The position numbers and the translations under genes are program-made. Source: Flavobacteriia bacterium (GTDB lineage: Bacteria; Bacteroidota; Bacteroidia; Flavobacteriales_D; Crocinitomicaceae). From it: 64,000 nt of DNA. The stretch spans positions 1-64,000 of the forward strand of contig JACOTM010000048.1 of assembly GCA_016178305.1 (NCBI GenBank). The letters are read 5' to 3'. Below the pieces are notes generated by a model that ran no database searches, was not told the DNA's origin, and saw nothing but the letters and a program-made list of their open reading frames with translations. Shown piece after piece: positions 45,560 to 54,728 of this stretch (positions within the stretch are counted from its first letter, which is position 1; every line of letters starts with the position of its first letter).

Positions 45560-47440
45560 ATGCTTCTACCAAAAACAAGTATTCCCAGATGGATAATAAT
45601 AGTGATGGATTTAATTTTATCATTATTTTCGCTGTTTTTCGCCTATTTAATTCGATTCGATTTGAAAGCTGACAGTTCTTTATTTATGAAAGAATGGGAA
45701 ATATTATCAAAATCAATTTTATTTTATTTCGGCGTAAAATTCATTGTATTTTATTTGTTTAAAATTCATAAAGGATTGATACGACACACTTCTACGGCAG
45801 ATTTTAGGAGGTTGTTTTTTGCTGTATCGGTTACTACATTGATCTATCTAATATTTGGGATTATTCGAAAAACGGTTATAGACGGTTTTTATTTGTTTCC
45901 TATGTCCGTTTTATTGATAGAATATCTTACTTCAATAATGACTTTGGTAGGCGCACGTTTTTTTATTAAATTACTTTATTTGGAGTCAGTTAAGTCTAAA
46001 AAAAGTGACAATAGAGTTTTGATTTATGGAGCTGGGATTTCGGGATTGATTACAAAACGTACGATTGAAAAAGATCAGAGAATATCTTATCAAATCATTG
46101 GGTTTTTGGATGATAATAAAAAGATGAATGGAAGTAGATTGGAAGGTCTCGCTATTTTTCATTCTTCGAAATTAGAAACAATTATCAAAGATGAAGGTGT
46201 AACACAATTAATTATTGCTATTCAAAACCCAAATGAAGAGAATCGCAAAAAAGTTATTGAGACATGTTTGAAGAATAATGTATTAGTTCACCAAGTACCA
46301 AATCCCAAAAGTTGGATTAATGGTGAATTTTCGACCAAACAGATAGCTAAAATTAAAATTGAAGATTTATTGGGACGAAAGCCAATAGTATTAGATGAAG
46401 TAAAAATAAAAGAAGAATTAAGTCATAAAGTAATATTAATTACAGGAGCGGCTGGTTCAATTGGTTCCGGTATGGTTTTGCAAATTGCCAAATATAATCC
46501 AGCCAAAATAATTTTATTGGATCAAGCTGAGTCTCCGATGTATGACCTTCAAATTCAATTGCAATCCCAATATTCGAACTTAATCTTTGAAGTTGTGATA
46601 GGAGATATTCGTAATTTTGAGAGAATGGAAAGATTATTTGATTTTTTCAAACCAGAATATGTATTTCATGCAGCCGCTTATAAACATGTTCCATTAATGG
46701 AGAATAATCCTTCTGAAGCATTATTGACGAATGTAAAAGGTACCAAAAATTTGGTTGATCTGTCTTTGAAATTTAAGGTGAAAAAATTTGTCATGATTTC
46801 AACTGATAAAGCGGTAAATCCAACAAATGTAATGGGAGCTTCTAAAAGAATAGCAGAAATTTATGCCCAAGCATCGAATGAAAAAGGTCAAACAAAATTT
46901 GTGACAACTCGATTTGGAAACGTACTTGGATCCAATGGCTCTGTGATACCTTTGTTTCAACGACAAATAGAACAAGGAGGACCTTTGACGATTACTGATG
47001 AAAGAATTACGAGGTTTTTCATGACAATTCCAGAAGCTTGTCAATTAGTTTTAGAGGCTGGTTCGATGGGAATGGGAGGCGAGATTTTTGTGTTTGATAT
47101 GGGTGAATCTGTTAAAATTATTGATTTGGCTCGAAAAATGATACAATTAAGCGGTTTGACTGAAGGAGAAGATATTGAAATTAAAATTACGGGACTTAGA
47201 CCTGGTGAAAAATTATACGAAGAATTATTAGCACAAGAAGAAAATACATTACCAACACATCATCCTCAAATACTAAAAGCAAAAATACGTTTAGAAGATG
47301 AATCAAAAATTATGGAAATTGAAAATTTGATTAAATTATTTGAAAGTCAAAAAAACAATGAAATAGTACAAAAAATGAAAAATATAGTACCTGAATATAT
47401 TAGCAATAATTCAGAATACGAATTGTTAGATAAAAAATGA
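45560..47440 (+). CDS. CapD/WbpM-type UDP-sugar 4,6-dehydratase
   Basis: A large (about 626 residues) membrane-bound short-chain dehydrogenase for nucleotide sugars. Four N-terminal membrane helices (to about residue 125) are followed by a Rossmann-like domain (VLIYGAGISGLITKR) and the catalytic domain: TGAAGSIGS at 297-305, the STDKAVNP loop with Lys419 and MGASK at 427-431, where Met replaces the usual Tyr of YxxxK as in WbpM/CapD. These enzymes make UDP-4-keto-6-deoxy-GlcNAc for O-antigen, capsule or bacillosamine glycans. Numbers count from TTG 45554; ATG 45560 is preferred. The next gene overlaps its 3' end by four bases (ATGA). Confidence 0.9.
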   Translation: MLLPKTSIPRWIIIVMDLILSLFSLFFAYLIRFDLKADSSLFMKEWEILSKSILFYFGVKFIVFYLFKIHKGLIRHTSTADFRRLFFAVSVTTLIYLIFGIIRKTVIDGFYLFPMSVLLIEYLTSIMTLVGARFFIKLLYLESVKSKKSDNRVLIYGAGISGLITKRTIEKDQRISYQIIGFLDDNKKMNGSRLEGLAIFHSSKLETIIKDEGVTQLIIAIQNPNEENRKKVIETCLKNNVLVHQVPNPKSWINGEFSTKQIAKIKIEDLLGRKPIVLDEVKIKEELSHKVILITGAAGSIGSGMVLQIAKYNPAKIILLDQAESPMYDLQIQLQSQYSNLIFEVVIGDIRNFERMERLFDFFKPEYVFHAAAYKHVPLMENNPSEALLTNVKGTKNLVDLSLKFKVKKFVMISTDKAVNPTNVMGASKRIAEIYAQASNEKGQTKFVTTRFGNVLGSNGSVIPLFQRQIEQGGPLTITDERITRFFMTIPEACQLVLEAGSMGMGGEIFVFDMGESVKIIDLARKMIQLSGLTEGEDIEIKITGLRPGEKLYEELLAQEENTLPTHHPQILKAKIRLEDESKIMEIENLIKLFESQKNNEIVQKMKNIVPEYISNNSEYELLDKK

Positions 47441-47841
47441 TAAAACCAGTTAAAATACAAGTAAGATTCGCTGATTTAGATTTAATGGCGCATGTGAATA
47501 ATTCAGTTTATTTCACCTATTTTGAATTGGCTAGGGTACAATATTTTCAACAATTATTGGGTGAAAAATGGGATTGGAGAAAATATGGTATGCTTTTGAA
47601 AAAAAATGAAATAACTTACCATAAATCTGTATTGCTATATGATGAACCTGAAATATATATTTATACTTCTTATATAGGGACTAAGAGCTTTGTTTTTGAT
47701 TATGAATTAATGGTGAATAATGAGCTTTATACAACCGGAAGTTCATTAATGATTTGTTACGATGCAATTAATAATCAAACTATTGAAATTCCATTGAAAT
47801 TAAAAGAGGCATTAGAGTCGATAAAAAGAATAGAAAAGTAA
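47437..47841 (+). CDS. Acyl-CoA thioesterase, 4HBT hotdog family
   Basis: A 134-residue hotdog-fold thioesterase. The family pattern VRFADLDLMAHVNNSVYFTY has the catalytic Asp and the H-V-N-N motif of 4-hydroxybenzoyl-CoA/YbgC-type enzymes. ATGA overlap with the dehydratase gene indicates coupling, though a shared pathway is unclear. Substrate unknown. Confidence 0.88.
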   Translation: MIKPVKIQVRFADLDLMAHVNNSVYFTYFELARVQYFQQLLGEKWDWRKYGMLLKKNEITYHKSVLLYDEPEIYIYTSYIGTKSFVFDYELMVNNELYTTGSSLMICYDAINNQTIEIPLKLKEALESIKRIEK

Positions 47842-47865
47842 TTTTACATTAATTATTTAACCGAT

Positions 47866-48915
47866 ATGAATTTGAAAAATTTTATTTTATTTATTACTGT
47901 ATTAAACATGAGCTGGTGTTTTTCTCAACTGGAAGTAAAAAAAGCAGCTCCTTGTAATCAAAAATCAATTGATCGTAAAAAAAATTCAAGATATGCAGAG
48001 TGGGAATGTGGAAAACTTGCAGGAGCAGTAGATTGTAATGAAAAGCTATCTTATGATGAAGGAAGTAATACGTTTACTTCAGGTTTAGATAATTTGCCCT
48101 TTACTGGAACTTGTGAAACATGTCATAACAATGGCTTATTAGAAAGAAGAGTGTCTTTTGTTAATGGTAAAGAATCTGGAAAAGATACAACGACTTATGA
48201 GTCTGGTTGCCCTGAAGTTATTCGAGAACATATTGATGGATTAAGACATGGACAGTGGATTTATTATTTTGATACTGTTGGAAGTCCAATTCAATGGGAG
48301 ATGAATTTTTTTATGGGAGAGAAGCATGGGAAACATGTTTTTTTTACTCAAAAAGGGGATACAATAAATCTTGAAAATTATAATCATGGTTTATTAGAAG
48401 GTGTGAAGAAAGTTTATTTTCCACAATCAAAATTAGAAAAAGAAATACATTACTCAAAAGGTGTATTTAATGGCTCTTATAAGTCTTATAGTAGAGAAGG
48501 GAAACTATTGCAAGAATCGAATTATGTATTAGGTAAAAAAGATGGCGAATTTAAATATTATTACAACGATGGGGTATTGTTGAAAATTGAACATTGGAAG
48601 TTAGATGTAAAAGAAGGTGAATTTAAAGTGTTTTATTATGAAGGTAATATACAAACCCTTGAAAATTACAAAAAAGGTAAAAAAGAAGGATGGTTTGAGG
48701 AATATTACCCAAATCAGAAAATAAAAAGTCGTGCGCTTTATAAAAAAGACATCGTTATTGAAGAACATAAATTCAACGAAAAAGGCCAAGAAACTTATAC
48801 GTATGTATTAGAAAAAGGGAGAAAGAAAAAGAAAACTGAAGATGATGAGGCACCTGGAGAAAAAACAAAAAAAACAAAAAAAACAAAAGATCCAGTAGAA
48901 TCAAAAGAAAAATAA
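47866..48915 (+). CDS. Secreted MORN-repeat (YwqK-like) protein
   Basis: A 349-residue protein with signal MNLKNFILFITVLNMSWCFS and about eight MORN-type repeats (for example GLRHGQWIYYFDTVG, GEKHGKHVFFTQKG, GVFNGSYKSYSREGK, GKKDGEFKYYYNDG, KEGWFEEYYPNQKIKSRALY). The family is often labelled YwqK antitoxin but no toxin gene is adjacent. It ends in a Lys/Thr-rich tail (KTKKTKKTKDPVE). The role is probably structural, at the envelope. Confidence 0.8.
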   Translation: MNLKNFILFITVLNMSWCFSQLEVKKAAPCNQKSIDRKKNSRYAEWECGKLAGAVDCNEKLSYDEGSNTFTSGLDNLPFTGTCETCHNNGLLERRVSFVNGKESGKDTTTYESGCPEVIREHIDGLRHGQWIYYFDTVGSPIQWEMNFFMGEKHGKHVFFTQKGDTINLENYNHGLLEGVKKVYFPQSKLEKEIHYSKGVFNGSYKSYSREGKLLQESNYVLGKKDGEFKYYYNDGVLLKIEHWKLDVKEGEFKVFYYEGNIQTLENYKKGKKEGWFEEYYPNQKIKSRALYKKDIVIEEHKFNEKGQETYTYVLEKGRKKKKTEDDEAPGEKTKKTKKTKDPVESKEK

Positions 48916-49061
48916 TTGATTATGGCAGTTCGTTTGTTAATGAAAATGACGGACAATTTTTTTATTTTGTTAATTAATTCTTAATTATTATTCGTTTTAT
49001 TTTTTTGGCGCAATCATTGAGTTAGCTATATTAAAATTCAATTCATTTAATATTTTGGATT

Positions 49062-49772
49062 ATGAAAACAAGATTACTTTTCGGTTTATTTATATTTTTC
49101 ACAGGTCAATTTTATGCCGCTGAAATTTATATTCGAGTATTGAAAACAGGAACGCATTATGCAACAGTTTACAATCAAACTCAGTACAATTCAACAAATA
49201 TTTTTCGCTTTTTTGATTTACCCGGAGGAAATATCTCGATTCAAATCATAGAGCAATCAACGGGTACATTTATTTGGAATAGTTCGATGTATCTTAATTC
49301 AAATCAGCGAATTGTTGCTGAAATTGATAATGCTGGAAATTTGATAATTCTACAAAATGTTACAGTTGAATATTCAAATTGGTACACCCCAGTCAATTCT
49401 GGAAACAGCTTGATTAATGGGGGAACTCAATCCACTTTTCCTAATAATGGGACAAATATGGGAAATAATTCAGGGAGTAATGCTGTAGGGGTTAATAATC
49501 AAATGTTTACACAATTTTTAGCGACTTTAGATAAAGAAAGTTTTGATTCTAAAAAATTAGAAAAATCAAAAAGATATATTGATAAAGGAAACTTGAATGC
49601 AAGTCAAATAGCTGAAATAGCTAAAAAATTCAGTTTTGACTCAAATCGTTTGGATTGGACAAAATATGCTTATTCAAAATGCAGTGATAAAGTCAATTAT
49701 TTTATTTTGAAAGATGTATTTTCCTTTAATTCAAGTTATGATGAACTGGAAGATTATACGTTGAATCATTAA
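49062..49772 (+). CDS. Secreted DUF4476-domain protein
   Basis: A 236-residue protein with a signal peptide (MKTRLLFGLFIFFTGQFYAA), a beta-rich N-terminal part (IYIRVLKTGTHYATVYNQTQ), an Asn/Gly-rich linker (about residues 120-145) and a C-terminal DUF4476 domain (LDKESFDSKKLEKSKRYIDK then NASQIAEIAKKFSFDSNRLD). Function of DUF4476 is unknown; it recurs in secreted Bacteroidota proteins. Confidence 0.8.
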   Translation: MKTRLLFGLFIFFTGQFYAAEIYIRVLKTGTHYATVYNQTQYNSTNIFRFFDLPGGNISIQIIEQSTGTFIWNSSMYLNSNQRIVAEIDNAGNLIILQNVTVEYSNWYTPVNSGNSLINGGTQSTFPNNGTNMGNNSGSNAVGVNNQMFTQFLATLDKESFDSKKLEKSKRYIDKGNLNASQIAEIAKKFSFDSNRLDWTKYAYSKCSDKVNYFILKDVFSFNSSYDELEDYTLNH

Positions 49773-49841
49773 TTGTAAACAAAATGCTTCAGAGTGTTTC
49801 GGGACATTATTATTTTTCTTACATTTGAAAAAAAAAGTATT

Positions 49842-49940
49842 ATGTCTGATAAGTTTTTCGAAGGTTCAACAGCTGCAATTGGAACATTATACACTGTAGC
49901 AGTGATAATTATTTTAGCAGCAATTATGATTTGGGGTTAA
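49842..49940 (+). CDS. 32-residue single-pass membrane peptide
   Basis: The ORF reads MSDKFFEGSTAAIGTLYTVA followed by VIIILAAIMIWG and a TAA stop. It has a soluble, charged N-terminus of about 14 residues and one strongly hydrophobic helix to the end. It has its own transcription signals: TACATTTG (TAnnTTTG) at 49820-49827, 15 bases before the ATG, and a terminator at 49967-49996. The hydrophobic pattern and small-residue content (Gly, Ala, Ser) suggest a membrane partner subunit; the lack of homology knowledge means function is open. Confidence 0.6.
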   Translation: MSDKFFEGSTAAIGTLYTVAVIIILAAIMIWG

Positions 49941-49966
49941 TCCCTAAAAATAATCGGTAAAAAATT

Positions 49967-49996
49967 ATCCTGTTCTGTTGAGCAGGATTTTTTTTG
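49967..49996 (+). terminator. Rho-independent terminator of the small peptide gene
   Basis: ATCCTGTTC (49967-49975) pairs with GAGCAGGAT (49980-49988) through a TGTT loop, nine pairs with one G-T, and is followed by about eight Ts. Confidence 0.85.
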
Positions 49997-50031
49997 ATTT
50001 ATTAATTTCGATACTAATTATTTGATTAAAT

Positions 50032-51558
50032 ATGGCTTTCAATTCAATTTTCGCATGGATAATAAAAAAAAGAATTCATCAAATTGATTTGTTTCGTAAG
50101 TATCCACTTGAAGTTCAGGACGAAATATTAAGTCAATTAATTGAAAAAGGGAAAGATACCGAATGGGGTAAAAAATATGAGTTTAGTAGAATTCAATCTT
50201 ACTTAGATTTTCAAAGAAAAATACCTTTACAAGATTTTGATACTTTAAAGCCTTTTATTGATCGCTTGTTAAAAGGAGAAGAAAATATTTTGTGGCCTTC
50301 TGAATTAAAATGGTTTGCAAAATCGTCAGGAACAACGTCTGACAGAAGTAAATTAATCCCCGTTTCTAAAGATGCTTTGGAAGATTGCCATCAAAAAGGA
50401 GGCAAGGATTTGTTAGCATTGTATTATGATCAACATCCGGAAGCTAAATTATATCGAGGAAAACATCTGATAGTTGGAGGTAGTGTAGAAATAAATTCGG
50501 TTACAGAAAAATCATTTTCAGGTGATTTATCCGCGATTATTGTAAAGAATTTACCTTGGTGGGCAGAACGTCGAAGAACACCTTCACGCGAAATAGCGAT
50601 GATGCACGAGTGGGAAGCGAAAATAGAAAAGATGGCGCAAAGTACGGTTCACGAAGATGTTTGCATTATTGCAGGAGTACCGAGCTGGACAATGGTTTTG
50701 TTGAATCGTGTTTTAGAAATTTCAGGAAAAAATAACCTGAAAGAAGTTTGGCCAAATTTGGTATTGTATATGCATGGGGGAGTTAGTTTTGAACCCTATA
50801 GAGCTCAATTTAAGAAAATAATTCCTGACGAAAAAATGAATTATATTGAAACATATAATGCTTCAGAAGGATTTTTTGGAATTCAAGATCAATCAAGATC
50901 AAATGAATTATTGTTGATGTTAGATTATGGGGTTTATTATGAATTTATTCCTATGGATCAATTTCAAGGGATTGGTTCAACTGAAATAACTAATTTATCG
51001 AATGTTGAATTAGGTAAAAATTATGCTTTAGTTATTTCAACAAATGCGGGCTTATGGCGTTACATTATTGGAGATACAATTAAATTTACATCTCTTTTTC
51101 CTTTTAGATTTGTTATTACAGGTAGAACAAAAAGTTATATTAACACTTTTGGAGAAGAATTAATTGTTGAAAATGCTGAAAATGCAATAGCGGCAGCTTG
51201 TTTAAAAACTAGGGCAATTTTGAAAGAATATACTGCATGTCCTGTTTATATGGATGAAAATCAAAAAGGAAAACATGAGTGGTTTATTGAATTTCAAGAT
51301 GAACCGACAAATTATGACTTATTTCGAGAGGTTTTGGATTCAAAGTTAAGAGAAATTAATTCGGACTACGATGCTAAAAGATATAAAAACATGATTTTAG
51401 AATTTCCTCAGATTCATTTTATGAAAAAAGGATTTTTTGACGCATGGCTGAAATCAAAAGGTAAGTTGGGAGGACAAAATAAAATACCGAGATTGCAAAA
51501 TGATCGAAAAATTGCTGAAGAATTGTTAAATTTCGAAAAAAACACATTTGAAAAGTAA
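50032..51558 (+). CDS. GH3-family acyl-adenylating protein
   Basis: A 508-residue member of the GH3 family (adenylate-forming amido-synthetases). The ATP-binding motif FAKSSGTTSDRSKLIPVS, YIETYNASEGFFGIQDQ and YRYIIGDTIKF-like RYIIGDTI segments, and FGEELIVENAE in the C-terminal domain are family signatures. In plants GH3 proteins conjugate amino acids to acyl hormones; bacterial members have no defined substrate. It has no signal peptide and a normal length. Its 3' end overlaps the start of the next gene. Confidence 0.87.
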   Translation: MAFNSIFAWIIKKRIHQIDLFRKYPLEVQDEILSQLIEKGKDTEWGKKYEFSRIQSYLDFQRKIPLQDFDTLKPFIDRLLKGEENILWPSELKWFAKSSGTTSDRSKLIPVSKDALEDCHQKGGKDLLALYYDQHPEAKLYRGKHLIVGGSVEINSVTEKSFSGDLSAIIVKNLPWWAERRRTPSREIAMMHEWEAKIEKMAQSTVHEDVCIIAGVPSWTMVLLNRVLEISGKNNLKEVWPNLVLYMHGGVSFEPYRAQFKKIIPDEKMNYIETYNASEGFFGIQDQSRSNELLLMLDYGVYYEFIPMDQFQGIGSTEITNLSNVELGKNYALVISTNAGLWRYIIGDTIKFTSLFPFRFVITGRTKSYINTFGEELIVENAENAIAAACLKTRAILKEYTACPVYMDENQKGKHEWFIEFQDEPTNYDLFREVLDSKLREINSDYDAKRYKNMILEFPQIHFMKKGFFDAWLKSKGKLGGQNKIPRLQNDRKIAEELLNFEKNTFEK

Positions 51559-52357
51559 ACTATATATCACATTCTTATGCATTCACTTCTGTGTAATAGT
51601 TTGTAATGGACAAAATAAATGGGAATTAATTCAAACTTATTCTGTAGATTCTAATAGTGTTTGGAATGTGGATGTTTTGGGAAATGTTTATGTAACCAAA
51701 AATGATTTACTTCAAAAATTTGATTCTGTAGGCATTTTAAAATTTTCTCAAAGTCAAAAATCGATAGGAAAAATATCATCAATTCAACCTATTAACACAA
51801 TGAAACTTATTGTGTTTTCAGAAGAACAACAAGAATATTGTGTCTTGGATAACACATTAACACGAATAGAAAATTGTGTTGATTTGTCGGAAAAGGATAT
51901 TAGTTATGCTTCCTTTTTTGTTGTTTCAGCTCAACCAGATAAATATTGGGTTTATGATCAATTGAATTCTCGTTTTCATTTAGTTTCTCATGGGCAGACA
52001 GGACAAAATCAAGATATTGAAAATTTAAAAGGAATATTAAATTCAAACAATTTTTCATTTGTTTTGGAACAAAATTATCAATTGTATTTAGTTGATTCTT
52101 TAAAAGGGGTTTATATTTTAGATTTGTATGGGACTTTATTAGATTTTTTACCAGAACGAAATGTTTTAAGTTTAAGTGCCGATGAAAAGTTTATTTATTT
52201 ATTTCGACAAAATGATTTAAAAATAATTCAAAAGGAAACTATGAAATCAATTGAAATTAAGATGCCAGAGGCTGAAATACTTGATTTTAAAAAAAATGGT
52301 TCAAGTTTTTATTTTAAGACAAAAACAAATATTAAGAAATTCAAGCTATTTTTTTAG
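51548..52357 (+). CDS. Secreted hypothetical protein, propeller-like
   Basis: A 269-residue protein with a signal peptide (LYITFLCIHFCVIVCNGQ) and repeated strands that could form blades (WNVDVLGNVYVTKNDLLQKF; TMKLIVFSEEQQEYCVLDNT; LSADEKFIYLFRQNDLKIIQ). The TTG start overlaps the GH3 gene by 11 bases, so it is probably co-translated with it. No domain family recognised. Confidence 0.6.
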   Translation: MKSKLYITFLCIHFCVIVCNGQNKWELIQTYSVDSNSVWNVDVLGNVYVTKNDLLQKFDSVGILKFSQSQKSIGKISSIQPINTMKLIVFSEEQQEYCVLDNTLTRIENCVDLSEKDISYASFFVVSAQPDKYWVYDQLNSRFHLVSHGQTGQNQDIENLKGILNSNNFSFVLEQNYQLYLVDSLKGVYILDLYGTLLDFLPERNVLSLSADEKFIYLFRQNDLKIIQKETMKSIEIKMPEAEILDFKKNGSSFYFKTKTNIKKFKLFF

Positions 52358-52439
52358 TAATTCTGTTGTTGTTAAAAGCAATTTTTGTAATTTAGGAACC
52401 CTGTTTAAACATTTTAAACACGCTCAAAACTTATATACT

Positions 52440-53054
52440 ATGCATATCGCTGTCGCAGGAAATATTGGATCGGGAAAAACAACGTTAACTAATTTGTTAG
52501 CAAAGCATTATGGTTGGGATACTCATTTGGAAGATGTTGAGCAAAATCCTTATCTAAATGATTTTTATGAAGATATGCAACGCTGGTCTTTTAATTTGCA
52601 GATTTATTATCTGAACAGTCGATTTACGCAAATTCAAGAAATTAAAGAAACTGAGAAAAATGTAATTCAAGATAGAACGATTTATGAAGATGCATTTATT
52701 TTTGCTCCGAATTTACATTCGATGGGTTTGATGACAACAAGAGATTTTGAAAATTATTTTTCATTATTCAACTTGATGGATTCTTTTGTTTCTGCCCCAG
52801 ATTTGTTAATCTATTTAAGAGCAAGTGTCCCTACTTTGGTAAACCATATTCAAGCAAGAGGTAGAGATTATGAAGAGAGTATTCGATTGGATTATTTAAA
52901 ACGATTGAACGAACGCTATGAAGCTTGGATTTCAACCTATGACAAAGGAAAGTTGCTGATTATTGATATTGATAACAATAGGTTTCATGATGATCAAGAG
53001 GATTTAGGAAAAATAATCAATGCAATTGAAGCAGAAATTAATGGTTTATTTTAG
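52440..53054 (+). CDS. Deoxynucleoside kinase
   Basis: A protein of 204 residues phosphorylating deoxynucleosides in salvage. P-loop GNIGSGKTT is at about 7-15, the base-specificity/ERS-like DRTIYEDAFIFA and the LID-region ARGRDYEESIRLDYL with the typical Arg residues are present. The true start is ATG 52440 (MHIAVAG); the open frame extends upstream without homology. Whether it prefers deoxyadenosine, deoxyguanosine or pyrimidines is not resolvable. Confidence 0.9.
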   Translation: MHIAVAGNIGSGKTTLTNLLAKHYGWDTHLEDVEQNPYLNDFYEDMQRWSFNLQIYYLNSRFTQIQEIKETEKNVIQDRTIYEDAFIFAPNLHSMGLMTTRDFENYFSLFNLMDSFVSAPDLLIYLRASVPTLVNHIQARGRDYEESIRLDYLKRLNERYEAWISTYDKGKLLIIDIDNNRFHDDQEDLGKIINAIEAEINGLF

Positions 53055-53095
53055 ACTTAAGCTGCTGAATTCAAAATGCTAAAATCTTTTTAAAA

Positions 53096-54061
53096 ATGAT
53101 AGTTGTAACAGGTGCCGCTGGCTTTATTGGAAGTTGTTTAGTTGGAAGATTAAACAAAGAAGGCAGAAATGATATTGTTGTTGTAGATGATTTCTCCAAA
53201 ACTGAAAAGTCCCAAAATTTGGAAGGAAAAACAATACAGAGTAAAGTTGGAAGAAAAGATTTTATTGCTTGGTTAAAAGATTTTGCAGATGAAATTGATT
53301 TTATTTTTCATATTGGAGCAAGAACGGATACAACGGAGTTTGATAAAGCAATTTTTGATGAGTTAAACGTTAACTATTCAAAAGCAATTTGGAATATCTG
53401 TGTTGAAAAAAACATACCTTTAGTTTATGCTAGTTCAGCAGCTACTTACGGTTTGGGTGAATTTGGGTACAAAGATGAGCATGCTATAGTTTCTAAATTA
53501 GTTCCCCTAAATCCTTATGGTGATTCCAAAAATGATTTTGATAAATGGGTTTTAACTCAATCAACATTTCCTCCATTTTGGGCTGGTTTGAAATTTTTCA
53601 ATGTTTATGGCCCAAATGAATACCATAAAGGGAGAATGGCAAGTGTTATTTTTCATACATTCAATCAAATTCAATCAAATGGTGGAATGAAATTATTTCG
53701 TTCGCATAATCCAAATTATACTGATGGTGGACAATTGCGTGATTTTGTTTATGTTAAAGATGTTGTTGAAGTTTGTACATTTTTAATGAATGACAAACCA
53801 ACTTCTGGGATTTATAATCTAGGCTCAGGTAAGGCAAGAACATTTCTGGATTTAGCTAAAAATACTTTTAAAAATGTTGGAAAACCAGAAAAAATAGATT
53901 TCATAGACACACCGATTGATATACGCGATAAATACCAATACTTTACCGAAGCTGACATGTCAAAATTAATTGGACAAGGCTATAAAATCCCTTTTCATAC
54001 CTTAGAAGAAGGTGTTGCAGATTATGTGACGAATTATTTGGTAGGATCAAAGTATTATTGA
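53096..54061 (+). CDS. hldD: ADP-L-glycero-D-manno-heptose 6-epimerase
   Basis: An extended short-chain dehydrogenase that epimerises ADP-heptose for the LPS inner core. TGAAGFIGS binds NADP at the N-terminus, and the catalytic triad parts appear as SSAATYG and PYGDSKNDFD (YxxxK). FNVYGPNEYHKGRMASV and the RDFVYVKDV segment are typical of HldD/RfaD; 321 residues is normal. It fits the cell-surface glycan genes at 43-47 kb. Confidence 0.9.
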   Translation: MIVVTGAAGFIGSCLVGRLNKEGRNDIVVVDDFSKTEKSQNLEGKTIQSKVGRKDFIAWLKDFADEIDFIFHIGARTDTTEFDKAIFDELNVNYSKAIWNICVEKNIPLVYASSAATYGLGEFGYKDEHAIVSKLVPLNPYGDSKNDFDKWVLTQSTFPPFWAGLKFFNVYGPNEYHKGRMASVIFHTFNQIQSNGGMKLFRSHNPNYTDGGQLRDFVYVKDVVEVCTFLMNDKPTSGIYNLGSGKARTFLDLAKNTFKNVGKPEKIDFIDTPIDIRDKYQYFTEADMSKLIGQGYKIPFHTLEEGVADYVTNYLVGSKYY

Positions 54062-54068
54062 TTTAAAT

Positions 54069-54728
54069 ATGGAAATAAAATTAGCTAACTACACTAAATA
54101 CAGTTACAATCAAATTATTGAAGGAAAAGAAAAAGGGGGGAAGTTTGTTTCTTTTCAATGGATTTTGCCTTTACCTTGGTTTACTCCTGTTAGAAGATTG
54201 TCTAAAGTATATTATATTGAACCTGGGATTGATTCATCTGTTTACGCATTAAAATACAATAATTTAAGTCGATTACTTGGTTGGTGGGGTTTGCCGTTTG
54301 GACCATTATATGTAGGTAAGTCAATTCGATTAAATAATAATGGAGGCATTGATGTAACGGACGATATTTATTTAAATCTGAACGAGGAAAATTTTAAAAA
54401 GGGCTTTGTAGATTTAAAGTTAAATAGTATGAAGTTTACTAGTCCAAATAAAACAGAGATTAATGAATTAAAGAAAGTTTCGAAAAAATTAATTGAGGAT
54501 AATATTATAAACAAATCTTTTAAAGTTGCTTATTTTATTGATACGAAAGAGAATGAATTCCCATATTATTTAATTGCAGTTGATTCTGAAATTAGCATAG
54601 AGTTGGAAGAAATTGTAAAAAAGGAAATTTATAAGCGTTTTTACAAGCAATTTAGATATCAATTAATTTGTATTCATTCCGAATTTACGGATAAAGAGAT
54701 GTTTCTAAAAGAAGCCGTTGTGGTTTGA
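54069..54728 (+). CDS. Conserved hypothetical protein
   Basis: A 219-residue protein of no recognised family, starting seven bases after hldD. It has an aromatic-rich segment (VSFQWILPLPWFTPVRRLSK and LLGWWGLPFGPLYVGKSI) and an otherwise mixed, charged C-terminal domain. The short spacing suggests co-expression with hldD. No signal peptide; possibly peripheral to the membrane. Confidence 0.65.
   Translation: MEIKLANYTKYSYNQIIEGKEKGGKFVSFQWILPLPWFTPVRRLSKVYYIEPGIDSSVYALKYNNLSRLLGWWGLPFGPLYVGKSIRLNNNGGIDVTDDIYLNLNEENFKKGFVDLKLNSMKFTSPNKTEINELKKVSKKLIEDNIINKSFKVAYFIDTKENEFPYYLIAVDSEISIELEEIVKKEIYKRFYKQFRYQLICIHSEFTDKEMFLKEAVVV

Noticed and set aside
47866-48915. Antitoxin label for the YwqK/MORN protein
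   Set aside because: No toxin-like gene is adjacent and the protein has a signal peptide, so an intracellular antitoxin role is unlikely.
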